Shown here piece by piece: positions 36,160 through 44,925 of a DNA stretch of 64,000 nucleotides. Position 1 is the first letter of the stretch, and each line of letters starts with the position of its first letter. This DNA comes from Streptomyces flavotricini (GTDB lineage: Bacteria; Actinomycetota; Actinomycetes; Streptomycetales; Streptomycetaceae), in the NCBI RefSeq assembly GCF_020639365.1, contig NZ_JAINUL010000001.1, forward strand, positions 1,539,344 to 1,603,343. Direction: 5' to 3'. The position numbers and the translations under genes are program-made. The notes beneath the pieces are model-generated. The model was not told the DNA's origin. It worked only from the letters and a program-made list of their open reading frames with translations, and did not search any database.

Positions 36160-37383
36160 TCACGGGGCTGATTTCACGTCGCTCCGCCCCCACCCTGCGA
36201 GGCACGCGGCCACGCCGGAGACCACCGCGAGCAGCCCGAAGAGCTGGGGGTAGCCGCCGAGAGGGCCGGCCAGGGCGGCACCGGCCCAGGGGGCGAGGGC
36301 GGCGGCGATGTGGGCGGGGGCAGCGAGGAGTCCCGAGAGTCGGCCGTAGTGGGCGGTGCCCCAGCGGTCGGTGACGGCGGTGGCCTGGAGCAGGGTTAGG
36401 TTGCCGCGAACGACTCCTGCCAGGACGGCGAGGACGACCAGCAGGGGCAGGGGGCCCGGGACGAGGGCGAGCGCTGCAGTGGTGGCGCCGCCAAGGGCGA
36501 TGAGGGTCACCGTACGGGCGGTGACCGAGGTATGGCCGGCCAGGCTCGCGTAGAGGGTGCGACCAAGCGTCTGGCCCGCGCCGCCGAGTCCCAGGGCCCA
36601 GGCGGCTGTTGTGGCGTCGGCGCCGCGTTCGGTGAGGAGCGGGATCAGGCCGATGACGACGGCGTACATGGCGAAGCCGGAGAGGGTGAAAGCCGCCGCG
36701 AGCGTGAGGAAGGGGCGGGTCTTGGCTACCGGCGTGCGGTCGGTGGTGGGCGGGACCGGAGGTGCCGGGGGCCAGCGGGCTCGCAGGGCCAGCGCGTGGG
36801 CGGGGATGGTGATCGCGGCCAGGATGAGGGCGAGGACGGCATAGGTCTGCCGCCAGCTGAGATGTTCGGCGAGGGTGGCGGCGAGCGGCGCGAAGACCGT
36901 GGAGGCCAGGCCGCCCGCCAGGGTGACGATGGTCAGCGCCCGGACCCGGTCCGGTCCCCACCAGCGGGTGACGGCCGCGAAGGCGGGCGGATAGAAGGTA
37001 GCCGCCATCGCGATTCCGGCCAGGATCCAACCGAGGAAGAAGACGGGCAGGTTGGGGGCGGCGGCGATGGTCAGGACGGCGAGCACGCCCATGCCTGATC
37101 CGGCGGTCATCACCGCTCGGGGACCTCGGCGGTCGAGGATCCGGCCGACGGGGATTCCGACCAGGGCGGAGACGAGCAAGGCGAGGGAGAAGGCGCCGGT
37201 GGTCGCGTTGGCGGACCAGCCTGTGTCGGCGGTCAGGCGCGGGAGGAGTACGGGGAAGGCGTAGTAGACGATGCCCCAGCTGGTGATCTGCGTGGCGCAG
37301 AGGGCTGGGAGTACGGCGCGCGGCCGTGACCGGACCCCCGTTCCGGTCACGGCCGCTCCCGCTCCGGCCTTGGTGTTGGACAC
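36160..37383 (-). CDS. MFS efflux transporter of the arsenic-type cluster
   Basis: A 407-residue major-facilitator protein with about 12 spans. Seen: ITSWGIVYYAFPVLLPRL in the first span and the loop 2-3 motif A variant GRILDRRGPRAVM. GTG 37383 lies five bases after the arsO-like stop, so the two form an operon. With arsR and arsN divergent upstream, it probably exports an arsenical, taking the place of ArsB or Acr3, neither of which is present. Other arsenic clusters use MFS proteins such as ArsJ or ArsK; I cannot assign it to one of these from the sequence alone. Substrate inferred. Confidence 0.8.
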   Translation of the reverse strand: MSNTKAGAGAAVTGTGVRSRPRAVLPALCATQITSWGIVYYAFPVLLPRLTADTGWSANATTGAFSLALLVSALVGIPVGRILDRRGPRAVMTAGSGMGVLAVLTIAAAPNLPVFFLGWILAGIAMAATFYPPAFAAVTRWWGPDRVRALTIVTLAGGLASTVFAPLAATLAEHLSWRQTYAVLALILAAITIPAHALALRARWPPAPPVPPTTDRTPVAKTRPFLTLAAAFTLSGFAMYAVVIGLIPLLTERGADATTAAWALGLGGAGQTLGRTLYASLAGHTSVTARTVTLIALGGATTAALALVPGPLPLLVVLAVLAGVVRGNLTLLQATAVTDRWGTAHYGRLSGLLAAPAHIAAALAPWAGAALAGPLGGYPQLFGLLAVVSGVAACLAGWGRSDVKSAP

Positions 37384-37388
37384 CGTGG

Positions 37389-38750
37389 TCAGCAGCCGCC
37401 GGAGGAGGTGGGGGCGCCGATGGTGAGGGTGGCCGGGGCGGCGCAGCAGCCGCCACCGGCCTCTTCGGCGGCCTCGGGCTGGTCGAACAGGCCCGCGCCG
37501 CCGCACACTCCGGTCTCGGGAAGGGTGAGTTCGACACGCTCGGCGGCCTCGCGGTCGCCGGCAAGGGCTGCGGCGACGGAGCGGACCTGCTCGTAGCCGG
37601 TCATGGCCAGGAACGTCGGGGCCCGACCGTAGGACTTCATGCCCACCAGGTAGACGTCCTCCTCCGGGTGGGAGAGCTCGCCCGCCCCGTGGGGGTAGAC
37701 GGTGCCGCAGGAGTGCTGGTTGGGGTCGATCAGCGGAGCGAGCTCGACCGGGGCCTGGAGTCGTTCGTCGAGGCCGAGGCGGAGTTCGTCGAGGAAGGTC
37801 AGGTCGGGGCGGAAGCCGGTCAGGACGATGACCTCGTCCACCGGGTCCAGGCGACGGCCGTCCTCACCGACCAGGACCAGGCGGCCGTCCCCGGTCTTCT
37901 CGATGGCGTCGGTGCGGAAACCGGTGACCGCGTCGGCGTACCCGCCGTCGACGGCAGCCTTGGCCGCGAGGCCGAGGGCGCCGCGGGCGGGCAGCTGGTC
38001 GGCGGTGCCGCCGCCGAAGGTGGAGCCGGAGATCCCGCGTCGGAGGATCCAGGTGGCGTGCGTCCCGGTGCCGTCCTCCGCCTTGGCAAGATCGGCAAGG
38101 TAGGCGAGCGCGGTGAAGGCGGAGGCGCCGGAGCCGATGACGGCGGTGCGCTTGCCGGCGTACCGGGTGCGGACGGCGGGGTCCTTGAGGTCGGGGACGC
38201 GGTAGGTGATGCGGTCGGCCGCGCTCTTCTCGCCGAGTGCGTGCAGGCCGCTGCCGCCAGCGGGGCTGGGGGTGGACCAGGTTCCTGAGGCGTCGATCAC
38301 GGCGCGGGCGAAGATCCGCTCCTCACGGCCCTCAGGGCTGGTGAGGTGGACGACGAAGGGCTGGCTCTCGCGGTCGGCGTCGACGATGCGGTCGCGGCCA
38401 GTGCGCGAGACCCCGGTGACGGTCGCGTTGTAGCGGACGCGGTCGCCGAGGACATCGGCCAGGGGCTGGAGGTAGAGCTCGGCCCAGTCACCGCCGGACG
38501 GGTACGTGGCGCCGTCCGGCTTCACCCAGCCGGTGGGGGCGAGGAGCTTCTCGGCCTCAGGGTCGACCACCTCGGACCAGGTGGAGAAGAGGCGTACGTG
38601 AGACCAGTCGCGCACGGCGGACGCGGCGGCCGGTCCGGCCTCCAGGACCAGGGGCTCGATGTCCCGCTCGATGAGGCGGGCGGCCGCTGCGAGTCCGATC
38701 GGGCCGGCGCCGATCACGACGACGGGCAGGGTCTCAGTGGTGGCGTTCAC
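37389..38750 (-). CDS. arsO: ArsO-like flavin-dependent monooxygenase/thioredoxin-reductase-like flavoprotein
   Basis: A 453-residue cytoplasmic flavoprotein. Seen: N-terminal FAD-binding VVVIGAGPIGLAAAARL (residues about 10-26), a second dinucleotide motif KRTAVIGSGASAFTAL (about 180), and the FMO-like GFRPDLTFLDEL. The C-terminus carries Cys residues (GVCGGAG, GGGCCAAP, SSGGC) suited to metalloid binding. GTG 38750 follows GGGGAG. It is divergent from arsR-arsN across paired repeats and cotranscribed with the MFS gene. ArsO-type flavin monooxygenases occur in Streptomyces arsenic operons such as that of plasmid pHZ227, where their exact reaction is unsettled. Confidence 0.8.
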   Translation of the reverse strand: MNATTETLPVVVIGAGPIGLAAAARLIERDIEPLVLEAGPAAASAVRDWSHVRLFSTWSEVVDPEAEKLLAPTGWVKPDGATYPSGGDWAELYLQPLADVLGDRVRYNATVTGVSRTGRDRIVDADRESQPFVVHLTSPEGREERIFARAVIDASGTWSTPSPAGGSGLHALGEKSAADRITYRVPDLKDPAVRTRYAGKRTAVIGSGASAFTALAYLADLAKAEDGTGTHATWILRRGISGSTFGGGTADQLPARGALGLAAKAAVDGGYADAVTGFRTDAIEKTGDGRLVLVGEDGRRLDPVDEVIVLTGFRPDLTFLDELRLGLDERLQAPVELAPLIDPNQHSCGTVYPHGAGELSHPEEDVYLVGMKSYGRAPTFLAMTGYEQVRSVAAALAGDREAAERVELTLPETGVCGGAGLFDQPEAAEEAGGGCCAAPATLTIGAPTSSGGC

Positions 38751-38769
38751 AGCGGGCTCCCCGGTTGAT

Positions 38770-38827
38770 TTGACGTTTGTCGATGTCCTGACGCCTCTAG
38801 AGTGGACCTTGGATCGACGTTCGTCAA
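38770..38827. promoter_or_regulatory. Inverted ArsR-type operator pair in the divergent ars promoter
   Basis: TTGACGTTTGTCGAT (38770-38784) and ATCGACGTTCGTCAA (38813-38827) are inverted copies differing only in the three central bases. The first starts with a TTGACG -35-like hexamer. They lie between arsO and arsR and probably bind ArsR so that arsenite induces both sides. A further ATCCATCGAAAT lies closer to arsR. Confidence 0.65.
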
Positions 38828-38864
38828 CATAGACATCCATCGAAATTTCTCCGATGATGGAGGC

Positions 38865-39227
38865 ATGACTACGAAGGTGTTGCCGTTGCTGGAGCCGGAA
38901 GCCGTGGCGGCGTGCTGCCCGCCCCTGTCGGAGCGCCCGCTGACGGCCGAGGAGGCCGAGCGGACCGCCGTCATGTTCAAGGCCCTGGGCGACCCGGTCC
39001 GCCTGCGCCTGTTCTCGCTGGTCGCCTCCCACGAGGGCGGCGAGGCCTGCGTGTGCGACATCTCCGACGTCGGCGTATCCCAACCGACGGTCTCCCACCA
39101 CCTCAAGAAGCTCCGGGAAGCCGGGCTGCTGTCCTCCGAGCGGCGCGGCACCTGGGTGTACTACCGGGTCGAGCCCGCCGTGCTCGCCGCCATGGGACAG
39201 CTCCTGACCCGCGCGGCCGCCGTATGA
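38865..39227 (+). CDS. arsR: ArsR/SmtB-family metalloid-responsive repressor
   Basis: A 120-residue winged-helix repressor. Seen: N-terminal vicinal Cys pair (AVAACCPPL), the core MFKALGDPVRLRLFSLV, the metal-site motif EACVCDI in the position of the classical ELCVCDL, and the recognition helix SQPTVSHHLKKLREAGLL. ATG 38865 follows GATGGAGG. The arsN start overlaps its stop as GTATGA. It should leave the flanking operators when As(III) or Sb(III) binds the Cys residues. Family certain; arsenite as ligand is supported by the motif and by arsN. Confidence 0.93.
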   Translation: MTTKVLPLLEPEAVAACCPPLSERPLTAEEAERTAVMFKALGDPVRLRLFSLVASHEGGEACVCDISDVGVSQPTVSHHLKKLREAGLLSSERRGTWVYYRVEPAVLAAMGQLLTRAAAV

Positions 39228-39718
39228 GCATCACCATCGCGCCGCTGGCCGAAGCGCACGCGGATCAGGTCCTGGCGATCTACCAGGCGGGGATCGACGA
39301 GGGCAACGCCACCTTCGAGACCACCGCCCCGACCTGGCGGGCGTTCGAGGCCGGCAAGCTGCCGGAGCACCGCTTCGCCGCCGTCGGCGCGGACGGCAAG
39401 GTCCTCGGCTGGGTCGCGGCGAGCGCCGTCTCGGACCGGTGCGCGTACGCGGGTGTGGTCGAGCACTCCGTCTACGTCCACCCCGCCGCCCGCGGGCAAG
39501 GGGTCGCCATGCGGCTCCTCACCGCGCTGATCGGCTCGACGGAGACCGCGGGGATCTGGACGATCCAGTCCGGCATCTTCCCCGAGAACCGCGCGAGCCT
39601 GGCCCTCCACCAGAGGGCCGGATTCCGGATCATCGGCACCCGCGAGCGCATCGGCCGCCACCACGGCGCGTGGCGTGACGTGGTGCTGTTGGAGCGCCGC
39701 AGCCCGCGGATCAGCTGA
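39224..39718 (+). CDS. arsN: GNAT acetyltransferase, ArsN1-like (arsinothricin/phosphinothricin)
   Basis: A 164-residue N-acetyltransferase translationally coupled to arsR by ATGA overlap. Seen: IAPLAEAHADQVLAIYQAGI, the early GNATFET segment typical of Pat/ArsN proteins, the acetyl-CoA loop HPAARGQGVAMRLL, and the C-terminal FPENRASLALHQRAGFR with RERIGRHHGAWRDVVLLER. Phosphinothricin acetyltransferases share the fold, but position in an ars operon points to arsinothricin, the organoarsenical antibiotic. It would act by N-acetylating the toxin. Confident on family, moderate on substrate. Confidence 0.85.
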   Translation: MSITIAPLAEAHADQVLAIYQAGIDEGNATFETTAPTWRAFEAGKLPEHRFAAVGADGKVLGWVAASAVSDRCAYAGVVEHSVYVHPAARGQGVAMRLLTALIGSTETAGIWTIQSGIFPENRASLALHQRAGFRIIGTRERIGRHHGAWRDVVLLERRSPRIS

Positions 39719-39804
39719 CCTCAGCCCTCCCGCCACGCCCGTCACTGCTGTTCAGCGTGAGCTGGCGGTGATGGACGTCGAAGTGCTGCGTCGGGTAGCG
39801 GTAG

Positions 39805-40206
39805 ATGTCCGCGAGCGTCCTGATCCTGGCGCTGTTCTTCGCCCAGGGCGCCGGACACCGCGGCTCCACCCGCAAAATCGTGCTCGGCCAGTACCTCGGC
39901 TTCACCGCGATCCTGGCCGTAGCCGTAGCCGTGGCCGTGGCCGTGGCCGTGGCCGTGGCCGCAGCCTTCGGCGCCACATTCCTGCCGCAGTCGGCCATCC
40001 CCTACCTCGGTCTCCTCCCCCTCGCCTTGGGCCTGAAGGCCGCCTGGCAGGCATGGAAGCACCGCAACGAAGACGGAGACGACGACGGCGAGGCCCCACA
40101 GGGCGGGCCGACCACCATGGCGGTTGCAGCCGTGACCTTCGCCAACGGCGGCGACAACATCGGCGTCTACGTCCCCGTGTTCGCCACCGCCGGCATCGGA
40201 CTCTGA
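39805..40206 (+). pseudogene. CadD-family cadmium transporter fragment
   Basis: 133 codons read as the middle of a CadD-type transporter: LALFFAQGAGHRGSTRKIVL, YLGFTAILAVAV, IPYLGLLPLALGLKAAWQAW, AVTFANGGDNIGVYVPVFAT. Full-length proteins have about 190-210 residues: the first helix and the last two or three are missing, and a stop follows GIGL directly. A hexanucleotide repeat expands one helix. It may be non-functional; it lies beside the arsenic genes in a metal-resistance setting. Confidence 0.7.
39916..39957 (+). repeat. Hexanucleotide repeat (two GCCGTA, five GCCGTG) in the CadD fragment
   Basis: Seven perfect six-base units encode an Ala-Val run in a membrane helix; an eighth unit (GCCGCA) is degenerate. 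Copy number change would lengthen or shorten the helix by two residues without a frameshift. Confidence 0.9.
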
Positions 40207-40382
40207 GCCGACTCCGTCCACCTTCCACGGCTATCGGTCCAGTTGGCTGGACACAGCGGCGGGCCAACGGGGATCGGTGCCCTCGACCGGCCTCCAGGTT
40301 TCGAGCCGTACCTCCGCTCTGCTGGACGGCGGGGTGGGCGGCGCGGCGCCCGCACCGCCCCGAGTGCCGTGCCCACACCGGT

Positions 40383-41600
40383 TCAGCTGCCGATGCCGAA
40401 GTGCACGTACCGCGGTTCCACGTTGCGGCGGTCGAAGCCGCCCTGGAGGGTGTAGCCGGAGGCCACCCACTCCGAGGAATTCGGATCATGGCGGTGACAC
40501 GTGAGGTAGTCGCCCCACTTGCCCCCCAGGGGGCCGTGTGTGCTCGTACCGGTGACGGCCAGCCGCCATTCACCGCCGTCGCGGAAGCCCACCACATGCG
40601 AGGGATGCCGGGGACCACCGCCGAGGAACAGGGTGACGCCGACGATTCCCTGGGCGTTCGGGCAGGCCGCCGGCTGGGCGTACGCGGACTCCTGGCTCCA
40701 GATGTCGGGCTCCTCCACCAAGGCCTGCGTGGTCACGTCGACGACCGCGCCCTTGACGTACGGCATGGGTCGTCCGGATCGGGGACCGGCCGTCCACAGG
40801 AAGCCCGCGCGGGTGCCGCTCACCCAGCCGCCGGTGATGCGCGAGTCGGTACGGGTGAGCCACTCGACGCCGCCGGGTCCGGGGGCGGAGAACGGATCGG
40901 GGGTCCACGGGCTCACCTGCACATCGAACGAACCCACCGTGTTCGAGGCGTCGGGCCAGCCGTGCACCCTGAGGGTCCGGCCGCCGTTGTGGCTGGCGAA
41001 GAACATGCTGCCGACCGCGCCCTGGGTGAGCCGCAGGGAACCGTTCTGCGTCGTCGTCCACCACTGGTACGTCAGCTCGGTAGCGGCCTTGAGCGCGTCG
41101 AGGGGCAGCTTGAAGGCGAAGGCGCGCTGCCAGTTCCCTGCCGCGTTGAAGGCGTTGAAGGTGATGTAGAGGTGGTTCGAACTCAGCGCTGCGTCCGGGT
41201 AGTCGAACCACATGTCCGTCCACGAGTGGTCCAGGTCCCGCGGGCTGAAGTCCTGCCATTTCCATGCGGTCGGGTCGTCACCTGGGGCGTAAGCAACGCG
41301 GAAGACGTTGCTGCCCGCCTTGGCGCTGTACTGGAGGATCCAGATCCAGAGGTCCCGGCTGGGTTCGTAGAGGACGATCTGGTCGCAGCAGAAGCCGCCC
41401 GCCGCAGAGGGCAGCGTGGTGAACGGATCGACCAGGGTCCATCCCGCGCCGTTGTCGGTGCTGCGGCCGGCGAACCAGTTGCCGGTGATGAAGATGTTGT
41501 CGTGGGATGTCGCGACGGTCGGCTCGTGGATGGTGCCGGTCTGGATGCCGGTGGCGTTGTCGTCGAGGCCGATGTTCTTGATGAGGCGGACCTGAGCCAT
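40383..41600 (-). CDS. Non-secreted beta-propeller-like protein, unknown function
   Basis: A 405-residue protein with no signal peptide or membrane span. Its many Trp-rich repeats (NIFITGNWFAGRSTDNGAGW, WTDMWFDYPDAALSSNHLYI, FFASHNGGRTLRVHGW, GGKWGDYLTCHRH) suggest a sialidase-like propeller. The segment KWGDYL echoes RWGDYTGI of the secreted propeller protein at 33 kb. GGAGGA lies seven bases before the ATG. It follows a small charged-protein gene by 15 bases and is probably in one operon with it and the membrane protein at 41906. No catalytic residues were recognised. Confidence 0.7.
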   Translation of the reverse strand: MAQVRLIKNIGLDDNATGIQTGTIHEPTVATSHDNIFITGNWFAGRSTDNGAGWTLVDPFTTLPSAAGGFCCDQIVLYEPSRDLWIWILQYSAKAGSNVFRVAYAPGDDPTAWKWQDFSPRDLDHSWTDMWFDYPDAALSSNHLYITFNAFNAAGNWQRAFAFKLPLDALKAATELTYQWWTTTQNGSLRLTQGAVGSMFFASHNGGRTLRVHGWPDASNTVGSFDVQVSPWTPDPFSAPGPGGVEWLTRTDSRITGGWVSGTRAGFLWTAGPRSGRPMPYVKGAVVDVTTQALVEEPDIWSQESAYAQPAACPNAQGIVGVTLFLGGGPRHPSHVVGFRDGGEWRLAVTGTSTHGPLGGKWGDYLTCHRHDPNSSEWVASGYTLQGGFDRRNVEPRYVHFGIGS

Positions 41601-41615
41601 GACTGCTGTCCTCCG

Positions 41616-41876
41616 TCACTGCTCCTCGGGCTCGTCGAGCTCCTGAGGAATGGTTTCGGGCACCTGGTCCTGAGTGGGGCCCATCGGCTTGCGACGTCGG
41701 CTGACCTTCTCCTCGCGGGCGTCGAGCTCCTCGGGTGTCGGCGTGCCCTCCGCCGACTCGGCCAGGGCCCTGGCCCGCTTTCCGGGCTTCGCCAGGGACT
41801 TCGGCTTGCGGGCATGCCCCACATTCGCTTCCTGCGCCACGTACGGGGGACCCTCGGTCCGCTTCTCGTTCGACAT
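41616..41876 (-). CDS. Small charged protein, unknown function
   Basis: An 86-residue, very hydrophilic protein rich in Glu, Lys, Arg and Pro (RARALAESAEGTPTPEELDA, EEKVSRRRKP) and probably disordered. The ATG follows GGAGG. It is the middle gene of a three-gene minus-strand set. I recognise no family. Confidence 0.6.
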   Translation of the reverse strand: MSNEKRTEGPPYVAQEANVGHARKPKSLAKPGKRARALAESAEGTPTPEELDAREEKVSRRRKPMGPTQDQVPETIPQELDEPEEQ

Positions 41877-41905
41877 CTGACAGCCTCCGGTTCCTGCTGA
41901 TCAGC

Positions 41906-42154
41906 TCACTCCGTGCGCGGCTGCAGCGCCTTGGCCCTGCGCCATTCACCGCGCGCGAGCAGCGAGAACGTGAGCGTGGCGCAGGCGGCGAGCGCGACGA
42001 TGACCCATTCGAGCGCCCCGCTGTGCTGGTCCGGGTCGACCCCGAAGACTTCTTCGATCCAGTCGCGCCAGACCAGGGTCACGATGAGAAGAATTCCGCT
42101 GATCGCGGCGGCGATCGCCTCGATCCAGCCGCGCATACGCACATCACGCATCAT
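41906..42154 (-). CDS. Small two-span membrane protein
   Basis: An 82-residue protein starting at ATG 42154, nine bases after GAAGGG. Two spans: IEAIAAAISGILLIVTLVW and WVIVALAACATLTFSLLA, separated by a loop RDWIEEVFGVDPDQHSGALE. An Arg-rich tail follows. It resembles small actinobacterial membrane proteins of unknown role that have a long inter-helix loop. It is upstream of the charged-protein gene on the same strand. Confidence 0.65.
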   Translation of the reverse strand: MMRDVRMRGWIEAIAAAISGILLIVTLVWRDWIEEVFGVDPDQHSGALEWVIVALAACATLTFSLLARGEWRRAKALQPRTE

Positions 42155-42710
42155 CTTGCGCACCCTTCGCGAGGTATTCCACGGGCGGACCGGCCGCTCC
42201 ACAACCGAGGCCAGGGTGAACGCGCCCGACGGACGGACGGGCGGCGACGGCCCATCAGCGGCACCGCCACCGCAAGCAGGCGGCAACAGGAAATGCCGGG
42301 CCGAGGCCTCACTCTCAGTAGGCGCCGCACCCCCGAGACTGTCAAACGCGCCAGCACGGGTGCGCGCCACAGAACGCCGTCCGTGCGGCGGCTCCGCAGA
42401 CACCGGTACCGCTCCGCAGTCGGTCTGCGATACGGCGAAGGGGCATCTGGACGCCGGATCAGGAGACCGCGCAGTGAGCGCGGCCTCCGCCGACCATCTG
42501 CTCGCCGCTGTCGCGCCGAGTGGCCCCCTCCCCCACGGCGGTCGGTGCCGCCGTGGCCGGTACGCGGCTCGCGAGAGGGCTCCTTCCACGGCCCAGTGGT
42601 GTACGCCGAGTCCGGAGCCATGTTGGCAGCAGCCACAGTGCACCGCAGGCACCGTCGGGGCCGACGCACTTCGGTGTCGGTCCCCGACGACAAGTCCACC
42701 GATCCGGAAG
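42155..42710. other. Gene-free stretch
   Basis: 556 bases with no coding frame that I can support on either strand. No hairpin longer than about eight base pairs, tRNA or repeat was noticed. It contains the promoter of the small-protein set and the 3' flank of the Nudix gene. Confidence 0.5.
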
Positions 42711-43148
42711 CTACTTCGCAGCCTCCGTCTGAAGGGCGCCGGCGCCGATGGCGCCCCGGAGGACGTGGGCGATCTCCTCGGGCTTGAGGTCGATGCCGTC
42801 GAGGCCCTCGACGGTCAGCGGGACCTCCTCCAGCGCGTACTCGCCGCGGCCTTCGGCGCTGAACTCGGGACCGGTGCGGTCCTCGAAGGACCAGGTGGCG
42901 ATGCGGGCGAGGTAGAAGAGCTGACGCTCGTCGACGGACTCCATCATGTGGAGGAGCCGGACGATGTCGGCCTTCCCCGCGATCTCCTCGTGGATCTCCC
43001 GGTGAAGGGCGGCCTCCCGGGACTCGTCGCTGGGTTCGACGCCGCCGCCGGGCAGGACCCAGTACACGGGGATGCCGGGCTTGGTGCGGCGGATGACCAG
43101 CATCGTGTCGTGAGCGGTGACGAGGACGGCGCGGACTCGTTCGATCAT
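42711..43148 (-). CDS. Nudix hydrolase
   Basis: A 145-residue Nudix-fold hydrolase of nucleoside-diphosphate derivatives. The Nudix box is intact: GGGVEPSDESREAALHREIH followed by EEIAG. ATG 43148 lies ten bases after AAGGAG. The frame is open upstream into the SDR remnant, so readthrough translation would give an SDR-Nudix product, but the internal ribosome site argues for separate synthesis. It is clearly related to the Nudix protein at 59581-60042 (shared RTKPG, YWV, GGGVE and G-x-EF motifs). Substrate unknown. Confidence 0.85.
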   Translation of the reverse strand: MIERVRAVLVTAHDTMLVIRRTKPGIPVYWVLPGGGVEPSDESREAALHREIHEEIAGKADIVRLLHMMESVDERQLFYLARIATWSFEDRTGPEFSAEGRGEYALEEVPLTVEGLDGIDLKPEEIAHVLRGAIGAGALQTEAAK

Positions 43149-43448
43149 TTCGGTCTGTCTCCTTGCTTGTTGACGGTCTCGGTGCAGCAGCCAGCCGCCA
43201 CCGACGTGGACGGATTGGCCAGTGATGAACGAGGCGGAGGGGCCCACGGGGAACGCCACCAGGGCCGCGACGTCTTCGGGCCGTCCACGGCGAGGGACGC
43301 ACTGTCGCTTGATCTGGTCCTCCGGGCGCGCGGTGCTGTGCGGGGACGGAGTTCTCGGCCTCGACCTGGATGGCGGCGGGCATGACCGTGTTGATGCAGA
43401 CGCCGTACGGGCCCAGTTCGCGGGCGAGGGAGCGGGCAGTCAGGCGCC
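43149..43448 (-). pseudogene. Short-chain dehydrogenase C-terminal remnant
   Basis: The minus strand reads LTARSLARELGPYGVCINTV and MPAAIQVEAENSVPAQHRA, then, after a frameshift near 43330, RPEDVAALVAFPVGPSASFI and TGQSVHVGGGWLL, the usual C-terminal end of an SDR. The N-terminal Rossmann half and catalytic Tyr-Lys are missing. The normal stop after GGWLLH is absent and the frame runs on into the Nudix start. It lies tight against the GNAT stop, suggesting a deletion junction. Confidence 0.75.
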
Positions 43449-43449
43449 C

Positions 43450-43998
43450 CTACCGAAGGGTGCGGAGCATGGTGGCGTAGATGGGCGCGTCAGGGAATGG
43501 CTGCTGGTCGCCGATGTGCTGGTACCCCCAACTCTGGTAGAGGTCCCTCACCTTCGGGTGGCCCGGCTCGACGAGGAGAGTGACGCGTTCCTCGGTACGG
43601 CCGGCCAGCAGTTCCTCGTGGATGCGCTGGGCCAGGCCGGTCCCTCGCCAAGGAGCACGGACCATGATCTCAAAGAGGGCGATGGTTCGGGTGCCGTCCT
43701 CGGCAGTGTCGACTGCGGGGAGGGACTGGAGCATGTGGGCCCACCAGCCGGTGTTCTCAGGCAGGGGAGCGGCGTACGCGTAGCCGGCGGCCTCGCCACC
43801 GTCGTAGGCGACCACGGCCTCCCAGGAGGGTCGGGCGGAGTGACCGGTCAGGCGGCCCTCGAAGCGGTCGACCGAGAAGAACGGGTCCTCGTCGATCTCG
43901 TTCTCGTACACTTCGGCATATACGCCGACCAGGGTGGGGCGGATGGTGGACAGCTGGTCGGTGCCGTAGCGGTGAAGGGTGATCTCCGAGGCCGACAT
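43450..43998 (-). CDS. GNAT-family N-acetyltransferase
   Basis: A 182-residue acetyltransferase. Seen: the acetyl-CoA pyrophosphate loop RAPWRGTGLAQRIHEELLAG and the C-terminal HPKVRDLYQSWGYQHIG. ATG 43998 follows AAGGAG at six bases. It has the DPFFSVDRF and AGYAYAAPL segments of a streptomycete GNAT group of unknown substrate. It is flanked by an SDR remnant and a broken TPR regulator, which suggests a decaying neighbourhood around an intact gene. Confidence 0.85.
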   Translation of the reverse strand: MSASEITLHRYGTDQLSTIRPTLVGVYAEVYENEIDEDPFFSVDRFEGRLTGHSARPSWEAVVAYDGGEAAGYAYAAPLPENTGWWAHMLQSLPAVDTAEDGTRTIALFEIMVRAPWRGTGLAQRIHEELLAGRTEERVTLLVEPGHPKVRDLYQSWGYQHIGDQQPFPDAPIYATMLRTLR

Positions 43999-44020
43999 GG
44001 TGCTCCTTGTGGCGCGGGGT

Positions 44021-44690
44021 TCAGGCGGTACGGGTGCGGTCGTTCCAGTCTCGGGTGATGGCCGACTGAGGGGCTGCCTGGTTGAGGGAGGAGGTGAAGC
44101 TGCCGAGCAGGTGGGGGACGCGGCCGGCGTCGGCACCGGTCGGCTCAATGACACGGGTGGCAGTGGCCACGGCCTGCTCGACGTCGCCTTGCGCGACTTG
44201 GGCGAGGGCGGCCCGGGACAGGTAGTAAGCACGGTTGCGGTGCTGGTCGATACGGAGGTCTGCGATGCACCGATGGGTAGGGAACTCGGCCTTTTCCGGA
44301 TCGCCGAGACGGTAGTGGGTGATGCCGGTCAGGCCGTGGAGTTCGCCCCGAGTGCAGAAGGCGACGGAGGAGGGCCGGGCCTCGGCCAGGTCGCGCGGTC
44401 GTAGGCAGCGTGGGCTCGGTCGACGGCACGCAGGGCCCTGCTCTTGTCGCCGAGGCTGGCAGCGGTCAGGGCGATGCGGGAATGGGTCAGGGAGGCGTAG
44501 AGGGGGTCGGTGCGGTGCGCCCGCGTGCCGGGTGCACGCTTCGGCAGCGGCGAGAGCGTCGGCGTACCGGCCGCGCTATCCGGCGAGCATGGCGGCGCAC
44601 CGCCAAGTCTGGTGCTGGACCTGACCGTCTCCGGAGAGCCCTGCGAGGGTGACGGCTTGCTCCAGGTAGCGCTGAGCCTCGATCGCTACC
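44021..44690 (-). pseudogene. TPR-containing regulator C-terminal remnant
   Basis: The minus strand reads as the TPR C-terminal half of a Streptomyces XRE-type regulator: RYLEQAVTLAGLSGDGQVQH, then shifted frames, then FCTRGELHGLTGITHYRLGD, AALAQVAQGDVEQAVATATR and the closing SAITRDWNDRTRTA. The DNA-binding half is missing and at least one internal stop/shift lies near 44580. Such regulators often lie next to the GNAT, SDR and pirin genes also found here. Confidence 0.65.
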
Positions 44691-44925
44691 ACCACACACG
44701 CGGGTGGACGCCACCAGGCCTGATGGTCCGCCACCAAAGTCAGCATCGGGTCAGCATTGGTCCTGGCAAAGCTGACCCCAGCTGGTCATACCTGGGAAAC
44801 GCCGAGGGCCCGGAGAGGTCGTCCCGGAGCCCCCCGTCGCTCGCCTCGCCGGGATGATCTCCGCACGGGATGCGACCTCTCCTCCACTGATCTCGACTGG
44901 TCGACCTACTCCAGGAAAGCGCAGG

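Noticed and set aside
40237..40252. Small hairpin GTCCAG-TTGG-CTGGAC as a terminator
   Set aside because: The six-base stem is too short to support by itself.
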